64,000 bases of DNA. Origin: AP-15 sp963750195 (GTDB lineage: Bacteria; Pseudomonadota; Alphaproteobacteria; ATCC43930; CGMCC-115725). The stretch's first letter is position 1, and every line of letters starts with the position of its first letter. Below are positions 26,891 through 37,026 of this stretch, piece after piece. The stretch is taken from contig CAVVPS010000003.1 in the NCBI GenBank assembly GCA_963750195.1, forward strand, positions 72,437-136,436, given 5' to 3'. The position numbers and the translations under genes are program-made. The notes beneath the pieces were generated by a model. That model made no database searches. It was not told the origin of the DNA and saw nothing but the letters and a program-made list of their open reading frames with translations.

Positions 26891-29378
26891 ATGAATGAAG
26901 CAACGGACATTGTGCCTGACCCGCAGCTTCTCACCCAATACGGTTGCGGTCCGATCCGGTTTTCCGGCCATGACGATGCGCTCTACGAGCGGCATCTGAT
27001 GTTCGACGATGTCGTCGACCCGCTCGCCGCCGGTTCGCGCGAGCGATTTGAGGCCGCGTCCCGCTCGGTCCGGGACGTGCTGTCGCAGCGCTGGGTCAGG
27101 ACCGAGCGTACCTATAACCGGCTGAACCCGAAGAGGGTCTACTATTTGTCGATGGAATTTCTGATCGGGCGGTCATTGACCAACAATATCACCAACCTTT
27201 TGCTTTACCCGTTCGTGCACCGGGCGGTGCGGGACCGCGATCTCGATTGGATCGGGGTCATCGAGGAGGAACCTGACGCCGGGCTGGGCAATGGCGGTCT
27301 CGGCCGGCTCGCGGCATGCTTTCTCGAACTCAATGGCGACAATGGAACTGCCGGCGATGGGCTACGGGTTGCGCTACGAATACGGCATGTTCAAGCAGAC
27401 GATCGACGACGGCTGGCAGCGCGAGCATCCGGACAATTGGCTGCGCCGCAACGATCCGTGGGAGGTCGCCCGCCCGCATGAAGCGGTTGAAATAAAGCTC
27501 GGCGGGATGTTCGAGATGCACCGCGGCAGTCTCGGATTTATCCCCGGCCGGCCGTCCACCCTGATAGGCATGCCATTCGACCGCCCGGTGGTCGGCTATG
27601 GCGGCAAGACCATCAACACGCTGCGATTATGGTCGGCCGCGTCGCACGACTATTTCGATTTTCAGGAATTCAGCAGCGGCGACTTTGTCGGCGCCCTGGT
27701 CGGCAGCCTAGGAGCGAGCACCTTGACGCGGGTGTTGTACCCCGACGACAGCACCGAAGTCGGACAGGCGCTGCGCTTTGCTCAGGAATTCTTTCTGGTG
27801 GCCTGTTCGCTGGCCGATCTAGTGCGCCGCTTTCATCGGCGCAACGGCGATTGGCGGCTGCTGCCCGACAAGGTCGCCATCCAGTTGAACGACACGCATC
27901 CGACCTTGGCGGTGCCGGAACTGATGCGCATTTTACTCGACGAGGCCCATCTCGGCTGGGACGAGGCCTGGGACATCACCCAGCGAACATTGGCCTACAC
28001 CAATCACACCTTGTTGCCGGAAGCGCTCGAGAGATGGCCTCTCCATTATTTCCAGCTATTGCTGCCGCGCCAGCTGGAGATCATTTACGAGATCAATCGA
28101 CGTCTTTTGGACGAGGTGCGCACCCGCTGGCCAGGCGATGAGGCGCGCGTTGCCCGCGTGAGCCTGATCGAGGAGGGCCCGGAGGAGAAGGTTCGAATGG
28201 CGAACCTGGCGATCGTCGGCTCGCACAGCACCAATGGGGTCGCCGCGATCCACTCGGCGCTGTTGCGCCGGCTTACGGTCAAGGACCTCGCCGAGATGTA
28301 TCCGGAGCGTTTCAACAACAAGACCAATGGGGTCACCCCGCGGCGCTGGCTGTTTTTGACCAATCCCGGGCTCTCGCGCACTATCAGTGACGCGATCGGC
28401 GAGCATTGGGTGACCGATCTCGCCGAATTGAGAAAGCTCCATCCGCTGGCCGACAATTCCGCCTTCCGCGAAAGCTTTCTCAACGCCAAGCGCGCCGACA
28501 AATTGCACTTTGTCGATTGGGTCAAAAAAAGCTGCGGCGAGACGGTCGATCCCGAGACGATCTTCGATTGCCAAGTCAAGCGTATCCACGAATACAAGCG
28601 GCAGCTATTGAACGCTTTGCGCATTATTGTGCTGTACAATCGCCTGCGGGCAGACCCGCACGTCGACACAATACCGCGTACCTTTTTCTTCGCCGGCAAG
28701 GCGGCGCCGGCGTACCAGCTGGCCAAATTGATCATCAAGTTCCTGAACAATCTGGCCGGAACGATCGACGGCGATCCGATCACACACGGCCGGCTAAAGG
28801 TCGTGTTTTTGCCCGAATACTGCGTATCGCTGGCCGAGCGGTTGATCCCGGCGGCCGATGTGTCAAACCAGATCTCGACCGCCGGCTACGAGGCGAGCGG
28901 CACCAGCAACATGAAGTTCATGATGAACGGGGCGTTGACGATCGGCACCCGCGACGGTGCAACAATCGAGATGGCCGAAGAAGCGGGCGAGGACAATTTT
29001 TTCCTGTTTGGTCTTACCGCGGATCAAGTCGAGAACAGCCGCGGCTGGTATAACCCGCATTGGCACTATGACCACGACCCGGAAATCCGCGCCGCCCTCG
29101 ACATGATCGCCGGCGACTATTTCAGCCGCTACGAACCCGGGATTTTCGCCCCGCTGCACGCGGCCCTGTTGGGCGGGGGCGACCACTACATGCATCTGGC
29201 CGATCTCCAGTCTTATCTGGAGGCCGACCACCGGCTGACCGCACTTTACGCCAACAGCCACGAGTGGGCGCGCAAGGCCATCCTGAACGTGGCCGGCTCG
29301 GGCAAGTTTTCGAGCGACCGCACGATCGCCCAATACGCCGCCGAGATCTGGAACGCAACGCCGTGCCCCGTGCCATAG
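26891..29378 (+). pseudogene. glgP: Glycogen phosphorylase, single frameshift
   Basis: Releases glucose-1-phosphate from glycogen (EC 2.4.1.1) using pyridoxal phosphate. The first part runs from ATG 26891 to GNGGLGRLAACFLE. The rest continues in the next frame from SMATMELPAMGYGLRYEYGM to the end. Dropping one A of the AA at 27327-27328 gives the perfect family reading FLDSMATMELP and a protein of about 828 residues, the normal size. Downstream motifs are all intact: AIQLNDTHPTLAVPELMR and the PLP lysine in GTSNMKFMMNGALTIGT. Either a recent one-base insertion or a sequencing error. Confidence 0.85.
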
Positions 29379-29394
29379 AAAGGGATCTCCACGC

Positions 29395-31312
29395 ATGACT
29401 ATTTCACCCCTGGCCGGCAAGCCGGCGCCCAAGGAACTGCTGATCGACCCGGCCCGGCTCGAACGCGAATATTACGATCGCAAGCCTGATCTCGATGATC
29501 CGGGCCAGCTGGTCAGCTTTGGCACCAGCGGGCATCGCGGCTCGCCGCTGCGCGGGTCGTTCACCGAGGCCCACATCCTGGCGATCACCCAGGCGATCTG
29601 CGACTACCGGCATGCCCAGGGCACCGACGGCCCGCTCTACATGGGCAAGGATACCCATGCTGTCTCCGGGCCGGCTCAGCGTACCGCGCTCGAAGTCCTG
29701 ACGGCCAACGGGGTGCAGACGATCATCCAGCGAGACGACGGCTTCACCCCGACCCCGGTCATCTCGCGCGCCATCCTGGTCTACAACCGCGGGCGCACCG
29801 AGCATCTCGCCGACGGCATCGTCATCACCCCCTCGCACAACCCGCCGCAGGATGGCGGGTTCAAGTACAACCCGACAAATGGCGGGTCCGGCCGACACCG
29901 ACGTGACCGAGTGGGTCGAGAACCGGGCCAACGAGCTTCTGCGGAACGGCAACAGCGCGGTGAAGCGGGTGGCCTTCGCCACTGCCTTCAATGCTGAGAC
30001 GACGCACCAGGAAGATTTCGTCCTGCCATACGTCAACGACCTGCGCAATGTCGTCGATATGGAGGCAATCCGCGCCGCCGATCTCGAGCTCGCCGTCGAC
30101 CCGCTCGGCGGCGCCGCCGTGCATTACTGGGAGCCGATCAACGCGGTCTATAAACTGCACATCGCTGTGGTCAATCCGCAGGTGGATCCGACCTTCTCGT
30201 TCATGACCGTCGACCACGACGGCGAGATCCGCATGGATTGCTCGAGCCCGTACGCGATGGCCCGCCTCGTCGGCCTCAAGGATCGCTATCAGGTCGCATT
30301 CGCTAACGATACCGACTCGGATCGGCACGGCATCGTCACGCCGTCGGCCGGGCTGATGAACCCCAATCATTATTTGTCAGTGGCGATCCTTTACCTGCTG
30401 GCGCATCGACCGCACTGGCCGGCGCAGGCGGCGATCGGCAAAACTGTAGTCAGCAGCAGCATGATCGACCGCGTCGTCCACAAGCTTGGCCGCCGCTTGT
30501 CCGAGGTGCCGGTCGGCTTCAAATGGTTTGTGCCGGGCCTGTTCGACGGCTCGTGCTGCTTTGGCGGCGAGGAGAGCGCCGGCGCGAGTTTCTTGCGGCA
30601 CGACGGCAGCGTCTGGACGACCGACAAGGATGGCCCGATCATGAATCTGCTGGCGGCCGAGATCCTAGCCCGCACCGGCAAGGACCCCGGCGAGCATTAT
30701 AAGGCGCTGACAGCGGAGTTCGGGACGGCGCACTACACGCGCATCGATGCGCCTGCGACACCGGAGCAGAAGTCGAAGCTGGAAAGACTGTCGCTTGAGG
30801 CGGTCAGGGAGGCGAGCCTGGCGGCGAGCCGATCGCTGACCAAGCTTACCCATGCCCCAGGAAACGGCGCCCCGATCGGCGGCCTCAAGGTCGTCGCCAA
30901 GAGCGGCTGGTTCGCGGCGCGGCCGTCCGGTACCGAGGCCGTATACAAAATCTACGCGGAGAGCTTCAAGGACGAGGCGCACCTTGCCGCCATCGTCGAC
31001 CAGGCGCGGGAGATCGTAAATAAGGCGCTCGTCGCCTCGGATCCGCGCCGGAGTAGCAAACCGGCATCGAGCGTGAGCGGCACGGCATCCCACCATTTCC
31101 GAGCAGCTATCGCTCCTCCGGAGTGCTGCTCCACGTCTCCTCGCTGCCCTCGCCTTACGGCATCGGCGATGTCGGGCCGGCGGCGCGGGCGTGGATCGAC
31201 CGCCTGCACGAGGCCGGACAAGGCTGGTGGCAGGCGCTGCCGCTCGGCCCCACCGGTTACGGCAACTCGCCCTATCAGTCCCTGTCGTCATTCGCCGGCA
31301 ACGAGGTGCTAA
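29395..31312 (+). pseudogene. pgm: Phosphoglucomutase, single frameshift
   Basis: Interconverts glucose-1-P and glucose-6-P, linking GlgP to Pgi. The first frame (from ATG 29395) carries VSFGTSGHRGSPLRGSF and the active-site serine region GIVITPSHNPPQDGGFKYNP. The second frame resumes at GPADTDVTEWVENRAN and carries FANDTDSDRHGIV (metal loop), FGGEESAGASFLR (sugar loop) and FAARPSGTEAVYKIYAES (phosphate loop). Removing one G from the GGG at 29884-29886 rejoins them as NGGPADTD. The homologous end is near 31040; the frame runs on into malQ to 31312, so a second indel near the 3' end is possible. Confidence 0.83.
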
Positions 31313-32637
31313 TCAGTCCGCAGGACCTGATCGACGAAGGTCTGCTCGGCGTAGGCGAGTGCGAAGAACGGTCGTTTCCGGCAGCGTTGGTCGATTACAA
31401 CGCGGTGATCCCGTTCAAAGACGAGCTGCTGCAGTCCGCCTGGACAAAGTTCAGCGCCGGTGCGCGTGCCGACCTGCGGGGTGATTTTGCCGAGTTCAGC
31501 CAGCGCCAAGCTCACTGGCTCGACGACTACGCGCTGTTCAGGACGCTCAAAACACGATATCACGGCGCCTGCTACCTCGAGTGGCCGGCGCCGCTGCTGG
31601 AGCGCCGGCCGGCGGCGTTGATCTCGGCACGGCGCGAGCTTGCCGCAGGAGTCGAGCAGGGGCGCTTTGCACAATTTCTTCTGTTTCGCCAGTGGCAGCG
31701 GCTCAGGGATCATGCGGCTGAGAAGGGTGTGCGGCTGATCGGCGACCTGCCGTTTTACGTCTCGCTCGATTCGAGCGATGTCTGGGCCAATCCGCAGATG
31801 TTCCTGCTCGATGCGCAGCATCGGCCGCGGTTTGTCGCCGGCGTGCCACCGGATTATTTCAGCGCTCAAGGGCAGCTGTGGGGCAATCCGGTCTATGACT
31901 GGGCGGCGCTGCAGCGCAGCGGCTACCGCTGGGCGATCGACCGGCTAGGTGCTCTGTTGGCCGTTGTCGACGCTGTCCGTCTCGACCATTTCCGCGGCTT
32001 CGCGGCCGCCTGGCACGTGCCGGCGGGCGCCGCGACAGCACAGGCCGGACAATGGGTACCGGGCCCGGGCGCCGAGTTTTTCACCGCGGCTTCGAGGGAA
32101 CTGGGCGAATTGCCGTTCATCGCCGAAGATCTGGGACTGATCACGCCCGATGTCGGCGCCCTCCGCGACCGGTTTCACCTGCCCGGAATGCGGGTGCTGC
32201 AATTCGCCTTCGACGGCAAATCGGATAACCCCCACCTCCCCGACAACTACGCGCCGAACACCGTCGTCTACACCGCGACCCATGACAACGCCACGACGCG
32301 CGGCTGGTTCGAGGGATTAACGGACCGGCAGCGGCGAATTGTCTGGGACTACCTGAAGCGGCCGGGCGGCACCAGCGACAAGGCTGCCTGGGCGTTGATT
32401 GAGCTGGCGTGGTCATCCTCGGCGGCGCTGGCGATGGCGCCGCTGCAGGATCTTCTGAACCTCGGCAGCGAAGCACGGATGAATCTTCCCGGACGCGCCG
32501 AAGGCAACTGGCGCTGGCGGTGCACCGAAGACATGTTGACGCCATCGGCGTTTCAATGGCTTCACGACTTGACGATAACGTCAAGTCGGACGTCGCCCGA
32601 ACCTCGGACTTTACTGGAAAGGCATGTCGCCCGGTGA
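31123..32637 (+). CDS. malQ: 4-alpha-glucanotransferase (amylomaltase)
   Basis: GH77 enzyme that moves alpha-1,4 glucan segments between chains, feeding longer dextrins to GlgP. 504 residues from GTG 31123. Motifs: LLHVSSLPSPYGIGDVGPAA, LPLGPTGYGNSPYQSLSSFA, LIGDLPFYVSLDSSDVWAN, nucleophile Asp in VDAVRLDHFRGFAAAW, acid Glu in FIAEDLGLITPDV and TATHDNATTRGWF. The expected RSSG residues just before LLH are in frame upstream, yet no ATG, GTG or TTG occurs between there and the stop at 31054, so the true start is unclear or lost by an indel. Confidence 0.9.
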   Translation: MLLHVSSLPSPYGIGDVGPAARAWIDRLHEAGQGWWQALPLGPTGYGNSPYQSLSSFAGNEVLISPQDLIDEGLLGVGECEERSFPAALVDYNAVIPFKDELLQSAWTKFSAGARADLRGDFAEFSQRQAHWLDDYALFRTLKTRYHGACYLEWPAPLLERRPAALISARRELAAGVEQGRFAQFLLFRQWQRLRDHAAEKGVRLIGDLPFYVSLDSSDVWANPQMFLLDAQHRPRFVAGVPPDYFSAQGQLWGNPVYDWAALQRSGYRWAIDRLGALLAVVDAVRLDHFRGFAAAWHVPAGAATAQAGQWVPGPGAEFFTAASRELGELPFIAEDLGLITPDVGALRDRFHLPGMRVLQFAFDGKSDNPHLPDNYAPNTVVYTATHDNATTRGWFEGLTDRQRRIVWDYLKRPGGTSDKAAWALIELAWSSSAALAMAPLQDLLNLGSEARMNLPGRAEGNWRWRCTEDMLTPSAFQWLHDLTITSSRTSPEPRTLLERHVAR

Positions 32638-33314
32638 TCTCAGAACCGATTGTCTTCCTGGTCGATGTCGACAACACGCTGTTGGACAACGACCGCATCC
32701 AAGCCGATCTCAGACGCCATCTCGAACGCGAGTTCGGGGCGGCCTGCCGGGACCGCTACTGGACGATCCTCGAGCAGCTCTTCGCCGATTTGGGCTACCG
32801 CGACTACCTCGGCGCCCTGCAGCGCTATCGGGTCGAGCACCCGCAGGACATACATCTGCTGTCGATGTCCTCGTATCTGGTGGACTACCCGTTTGCCAAT
32901 CGGCTGTACCCCGGCGCGCTCGACGTGCTGGAGCGTCTGTGCAGCTGGGGACAGACGGTCATCCTGTCTGACGGCGACGTCGTCTTCCAGCCGCGCAAGG
33001 TGGAACGCTCCGGCATCTTCGAGGCGGTCGACGGCCGGGTGCTGATCTACATCCACAAGGAGGAGGAACTCGGCGACGTCGTGCGGCGCTATCCGGCCGA
33101 GCACTATGTTCTGGTCGACGACAAGCCGCGAATTCTCACCGCGGTGAAGAAGGTTTGGGGCGACCGCGTCACCACGATCTTGCCCCGACAAGGTCAGTTC
33201 GCTCGCGCTCCGGACGCCGCCTCATATCCGGCCGCCGACCTGACGGTCGAGCGCATCGGCGACCTTGTCGCGTATGATCTTCCCGCCTTGCTCGCAGACC
33301 ATCAACAAAGGTGA
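32634..33314 (+). CDS. HAD superfamily hydrolase
   Basis: 226 residues from GTG 32634, which overlaps the malQ stop (GTGA). Motif I is FLVDVDNTLLDND, motif II is VILSDGD, and the motif III/IV region has HYVLVDDKPRILTAVKKVWG. This is a haloacid-dehalogenase-type phosphatase with a helical cap. The substrate is unknown; setting suggests a sugar phosphate. A longer in-frame opening upstream lies inside malQ and is not used. Confidence 0.85.
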   Translation: MISEPIVFLVDVDNTLLDNDRIQADLRRHLEREFGAACRDRYWTILEQLFADLGYRDYLGALQRYRVEHPQDIHLLSMSSYLVDYPFANRLYPGALDVLERLCSWGQTVILSDGDVVFQPRKVERSGIFEAVDGRVLIYIHKEEELGDVVRRYPAEHYVLVDDKPRILTAVKKVWGDRVTTILPRQGQFARAPDAASYPAADLTVERIGDLVAYDLPALLADHQQR

Positions 33315-33317
33315 ACG

Positions 33318-34403
33318 ATGAAAGCGACCAAAAAGCTTCATGATTTGGGCCAGAGCATCTGGCTCGACAACATCACCCGCGAACTGCTGACGAGCGGCAC
33401 TCTTCAGCGCTACATCGACGAACTGTCGGTGACCGGGCTGACCTCGAACCCGACGATCTTCGACCACGCGATCAAGAACAGCGCATCCTACGATCCCGCG
33501 ATCCGCGACAAGCTCAAGGAGGGCAAGTCGGGAGAGAGGCTGTTTTTCGAGCTGGCGCTCGACGACCTCACCCGGGCCGCCGACCTCTTTCGACCGATCC
33601 ACGACCGGACGAGCGGTGTGGACGGATGGGTATCCCTGGAAGTCTCGCCGCTCTTGGCCCACGACACCGCGAGCACCCTCGCTGCGGCTAAGGATTTGCA
33701 CGGCCGAGCGAACCGGCCGAACCTCCTGATCAAGATCCCGGGCACCAAAGAAGGTCTCCCAGCGATCGAGGAGTTGATATTTGCGGGCATACCGATAAAC
33801 GTGACCTTGTTGTTTTCGCGCGAGCACTACCTCGCGGCCGCCGAGGCCTTTCTTCGCGGCGTCGAGCGGCGCATCGCCGGCGGTCTCAACCCCGATGTCG
33901 GTTCGGTAGCCTCGGTATTCGTCAGCCGGTGGGACGCCGCGGTGATGGACAAGGTGCCCGACGCGCTGCGCGGGCGGCTCGGCATCGCCATCGCCGAGCG
34001 CACCTACAAGGCCTATCGCACGCTGCTGGCCTCGCCGCGCTGGCAGCGCGTTTTCAATGCCGGCGCCCGCCCGCAGCGCCTGCTCTGGGCCAGCACCGGA
34101 ACTAAGGACCCCGAGGCGTCCGACGTCCTCTACGTCAAAGCCCTCGCCGCGCCTTTCACAATCAACACGATGCCCGAGCAGACGCTGAAGGCCCTCGCCG
34201 ACCATGGCGAGCTCGGCGACATCCTGAAGGCGGATGGTGGCGACTGCGAGGAGGTATTGGCCGAGTTTGTCAAGGTCGGTGTCGACATCGACGCTTTGGC
34301 GACCCGACTCCAGGACGAGGGAGCCGCCTCGTTCGTCAAATCATGGGACGAATTGATGGCCGTGATCGCGTCAAAAAGCGCGGCCCTCGCGAGGGCCGCC
34401 TAG
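33318..34403 (+). CDS. tal: Transaldolase
   Basis: Transfers dihydroxyacetone units between sedoheptulose-7-P/erythrose-4-P and fructose-6-P/glyceraldehyde-3-P. 361 residues, the longer TalB/Tal-type found in actinobacteria and many alphaproteobacteria. The N-terminal LGQSIWLDNITRELLTSG, VTGLTSNPTIFDHAI, EVSPLLAHDTASTLAAAK and the Schiff-base lysine in NLLIKIPGTKEGLPAIEEL are diagnostic. WASTGTKDPEASDVLYVKAL is also conserved. It lies 3 bp after the HAD gene and 29 bp before pgi, so it is in the same transcript. Confidence 0.94.
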   Translation: MKATKKLHDLGQSIWLDNITRELLTSGTLQRYIDELSVTGLTSNPTIFDHAIKNSASYDPAIRDKLKEGKSGERLFFELALDDLTRAADLFRPIHDRTSGVDGWVSLEVSPLLAHDTASTLAAAKDLHGRANRPNLLIKIPGTKEGLPAIEELIFAGIPINVTLLFSREHYLAAAEAFLRGVERRIAGGLNPDVGSVASVFVSRWDAAVMDKVPDALRGRLGIAIAERTYKAYRTLLASPRWQRVFNAGARPQRLLWASTGTKDPEASDVLYVKALAAPFTINTMPEQTLKALADHGELGDILKADGGDCEEVLAEFVKVGVDIDALATRLQDEGAASFVKSWDELMAVIASKSAALARAA

Positions 34404-34432
34404 GCGCGATATTGGCATCCAGGAGCAAGAGC

Positions 34433-36073
34433 ATGACAGCAGGCACCGAGTCACTGACCGAGCGTCCGGCCTGGAAGGCCCTCAAAGCCCATCATGACCG
34501 GGTTTGCGATCTGCATCTGCGAACACTGTTCGCGGATGATCCAAGGCGCGGCCAGACGATGATCGCAGAGGCCTCCGGGATCTACGTTGATTATTCGAAA
34601 AACCGCGTTACCGCGGAGACCCTCAAGCTGCTGTTCGATCTGGCGGAGGCGGTCGGCCTGCGCGCACGGATCGACGCAATGTTCCGGGGAGAAAAAATCA
34701 ACGCCTCGGAACAGCGGGCCGTGCTCCACGTGGCATTGCGCGCGCCTAAGGGTGCTTCGATCATGGTGGACGGCGAGAATGTGGTGCCCGGGGTCCACGC
34801 CGTGCTCGACCGGCTGGGCGACTTCTCCGAGCGCGTCCGCAGCGGGGAGTGGAAGGGCCACACCGGCAAGCGCATCCGCAATGTCGTCAATATCGGCATC
34901 GGCGGCTCCGACCTCGGCCCGGTCATGGCCTACGAGGCGCTCAAACACTACACCGACCGCGCGATGAATTTCCGTTTTGTCTCCAATGTCGACGGCACCG
35001 ATTTCGCTGAAGCGGTGCGCGATCTCGATGCGGCGGAGACCCTCTTCGTCGTCTCGTCGAAGACCTTCACGACGTTGGAGACGATGACCAACGCGCGCGC
35101 GGCGCGTGGCTGGTCGCTGGCGGGTCTGGGCGGCGACGAAAAGTCGATCGCCCGGCATTTTGTCGCGGCGTCGACGAACACGGCGGAGGTGGCGAAGTTC
35201 GGCATCGACACCGCCGACATGTTCCCGTTCTGGGATTGGGTCGGCGGGCGCTATTCAATGGATTCGGCGATCGGCCTATCGACGATGATAGCGATCGGGC
35301 CGGAAAATTTCCGAGCCATGCTCGACGGGTTTCACGAGATCGACGAGCACTTTCGGACTGCTCCGTTCGAGCGCAACCTGCCGGTGCTGATGGGAATGCT
35401 GGCCGTCTGGTACAATAACTTCTTTGGTGCCCAGACGGTCGGCGTATTTCCCTACGAGCAATATCTGAAGCGGTTCCCCGCCTATCTCCAGCAATTGACG
35501 ATGGAGAGCAATGGCAAGCACGTGACGCTCGACGGTCACCCCGTCAGTCACGACACCGGCCCGATCTATTGGGGGGAGCCCGGCACCAACGGTCAGCACT
35601 CGTTCTACCAGCTAATCCATCAGGGGACCCGGTTGATCCCCTGCGACTTCATCGCCTTCGGCCAGCCGCTGAACCCGCTGGGTGAACAGCATGACATGCT
35701 GCTCGCCAACGTCTTCGCGCAGGGCGAAGCACTCGCCTTCGGCAAGACACCGGAGGAAGTCCATGCCGAGGGCTCGCCCGACTGGCTCGTGCCCCACCGC
35801 ACGTTCGAGGGAAATCGGCCGTCCAACACGATCCTGCTGCAGCAGCTAACTCCAGCGGCGCTCGGCAAGCTTGTCGCTCTCTACGAGCACAGTGTCTTTA
35901 CCCAGGGCGCCGTCTGGCACGTCGATTCGTTCGACCAATGGGGCGTCGAGCTCGGCAAGGTCCTTGCCCAGCGCATCATCCCCGAACTCACGGCAAAGAC
36001 CGAGCCCAAGCTCGGCCATGACAGCTCGACGAACAGCCTGATCTGCCATTACCGCAAGCTCAAGGCGAATTGA
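34433..36073 (+). CDS. pgi: Glucose-6-phosphate isomerase
   Basis: Interconverts glucose-6-P and fructose-6-P (EC 5.3.1.9). 546 residues from ATG 34433 (AGGAG upstream). Signatures: VNIGIGGSDLGPVMAYEAL, FVVSSKTFTTLETMTNA, FPFWDWVGGRYSMDSAIGLS, the catalytic Glu/His region MESNGKHVTLDG and GEPGTNGQHSFYQLIHQGT, and C-terminal VDSFDQWGVELGKVLA. It connects the G1P made from glycogen (GlgP, Pgm) to fructose-6-P, a phosphoketolase substrate. The Met at 34343 lies inside tal and is not used. Confidence 0.96.
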   Translation: MTAGTESLTERPAWKALKAHHDRVCDLHLRTLFADDPRRGQTMIAEASGIYVDYSKNRVTAETLKLLFDLAEAVGLRARIDAMFRGEKINASEQRAVLHVALRAPKGASIMVDGENVVPGVHAVLDRLGDFSERVRSGEWKGHTGKRIRNVVNIGIGGSDLGPVMAYEALKHYTDRAMNFRFVSNVDGTDFAEAVRDLDAAETLFVVSSKTFTTLETMTNARAARGWSLAGLGGDEKSIARHFVAASTNTAEVAKFGIDTADMFPFWDWVGGRYSMDSAIGLSTMIAIGPENFRAMLDGFHEIDEHFRTAPFERNLPVLMGMLAVWYNNFFGAQTVGVFPYEQYLKRFPAYLQQLTMESNGKHVTLDGHPVSHDTGPIYWGEPGTNGQHSFYQLIHQGTRLIPCDFIAFGQPLNPLGEQHDMLLANVFAQGEALAFGKTPEEVHAEGSPDWLVPHRTFEGNRPSNTILLQQLTPAALGKLVALYEHSVFTQGAVWHVDSFDQWGVELGKVLAQRIIPELTAKTEPKLGHDSSTNSLICHYRKLKAN

Positions 36074-36089
36074 TACCGGAACCGACAAC

Positions 36090-36554
36090 ATGCGAATTGG
36101 CATCGCCACCGATCACGGCGGGTTCGAGCTGAAGGAGCAACTGGCCGTACAGCTTCGCGCGGCTGGTCACGAGATCGTCGATTTTGGCGCGCACAGCCTG
36201 ACCCCGGACGACGACTATCCCGACTATGTCGCTCCGCTTGCCGCGGCTGTCGCGGCAAAACAGGTCGACCGCGGCGTGGCCATCTGCGGCAGTGGCGTGG
36301 GAGCATCTGTCTGCGCCAACAAGATTCCCGGCATCCGCGCAGCGCTAATTCACGATCACTTCTCGGCCCGGCAAGGGGTCGAGGACGACCACATGAACAT
36401 AATCTGCATGGGCGGCCGGACTGTGGGCCCGGCCGTGGCTTGGGATCTCGTCGAAACCTTCTTGGCGGCGGAGTTCAGCCAGGCGGAACGACATCTGCGC
36501 CGGTTGGGCAAGGTGGCGTCAATCGAAGCGTCCCGAAGCGTAGCGAAATCTTGA
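36090..36554 (+). CDS. rpiB: Ribose-5-phosphate isomerase B (RpiB/LacAB)
   Basis: 154 residues. N-terminal MRIGIATDHGGFELKEQL, the catalytic Cys region GVAICGSGVGASVCANKIPG and NIICMGGRTVGPAVAWDLVE are family hallmarks. It isomerises ribose-5-P and ribulose-5-P, completing the pentose side of the phosphoketolase/transaldolase run. It starts 16 bp after pgi. A 7-bp inverted repeat (36574-36594) follows the stop and may end the transcript. Confidence 0.93.
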   Translation: MRIGIATDHGGFELKEQLAVQLRAAGHEIVDFGAHSLTPDDDYPDYVAPLAAAVAAKQVDRGVAICGSGVGASVCANKIPGIRAALIHDHFSARQGVEDDHMNIICMGGRTVGPAVAWDLVETFLAAEFSQAERHLRRLGKVASIEASRSVAKS

Positions 36555-36573
36555 GGGAAATTTTGTTCAGAGG

Positions 36574-36594
36574 AGCGCTATCCAACTTAGCGCT
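36574..36594 (+). terminator. Possible terminator after rpiB
   Basis: AGCGCTA and TAGCGCT are separated by seven bases, 20 bp past the rpiB stop. No clear T-run follows, so intrinsic termination is uncertain. Confidence 0.35.
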
Positions 36595-36616
36595 GTGCCC
36601 TAATTTTCATCTGTAA

Positions 36617-36631
36617 GAAACCTAAGGTTTC
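36617..36631. promoter_or_regulatory. GAAACCT-A-AGGTTTC palindrome
   Basis: A perfect 7+1+7 inverted repeat in the gap between rpiB and the sugar transporter, within an AT-richer stretch. It could be an operator for the transporter/porin pair. No family is assigned. Confidence 0.35.
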
Positions 36632-36784
36632 AAATAGATATTGATCGGTGTGGTGAACTTACTACTATCGACAACCCATGATTTACTGGCCCGATATGCT
36701 GTGTGACATGCATCAATGGGGCAAACTGTTTTCTCCGATGCCGGCGCCGCAATCCGGGATGGCGTTCGACTGCCTGCATGCCCC

Positions 36785-36885
36785 GCTGGCTCATGTCGAT
36801 GCCGTTCGCCTCGATTGTTTTGCCGCCGCCTGGCATGTACCGGGTTGCACACCGGTAGCGTAAGCCGGGCAATGGGAGTTCCGGC
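36785..36885 (+). pseudogene. Remnant of a second malQ
   Basis: Translated piece VDAVRLDCFAAAWHVPG, then a stop and AGQW, matches the MalQ active-site stretch VDAVRLDHFRGFAAAWHVPA...AGQW at about 31970-32055, with HFRG deleted and an in-frame stop. DNA identity over this short stretch is also visible by eye. It is a leftover of a duplicated or older malQ upstream of the transporter gene. Confidence 0.55.
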
Positions 36886-37026
36886 CTTTATCGGGTTGCG
36901 GTCGGCCGCACCCGTCTTTTGGGACCGGCTCTTCATGTGGCACGGTAAGGACGCCGGCGCCAGCGAAATCGGCCGGCGCAATCGACAGTTCGCCGACATC
37001 CTATACGAGGCGAAGGAGGAAACGCG

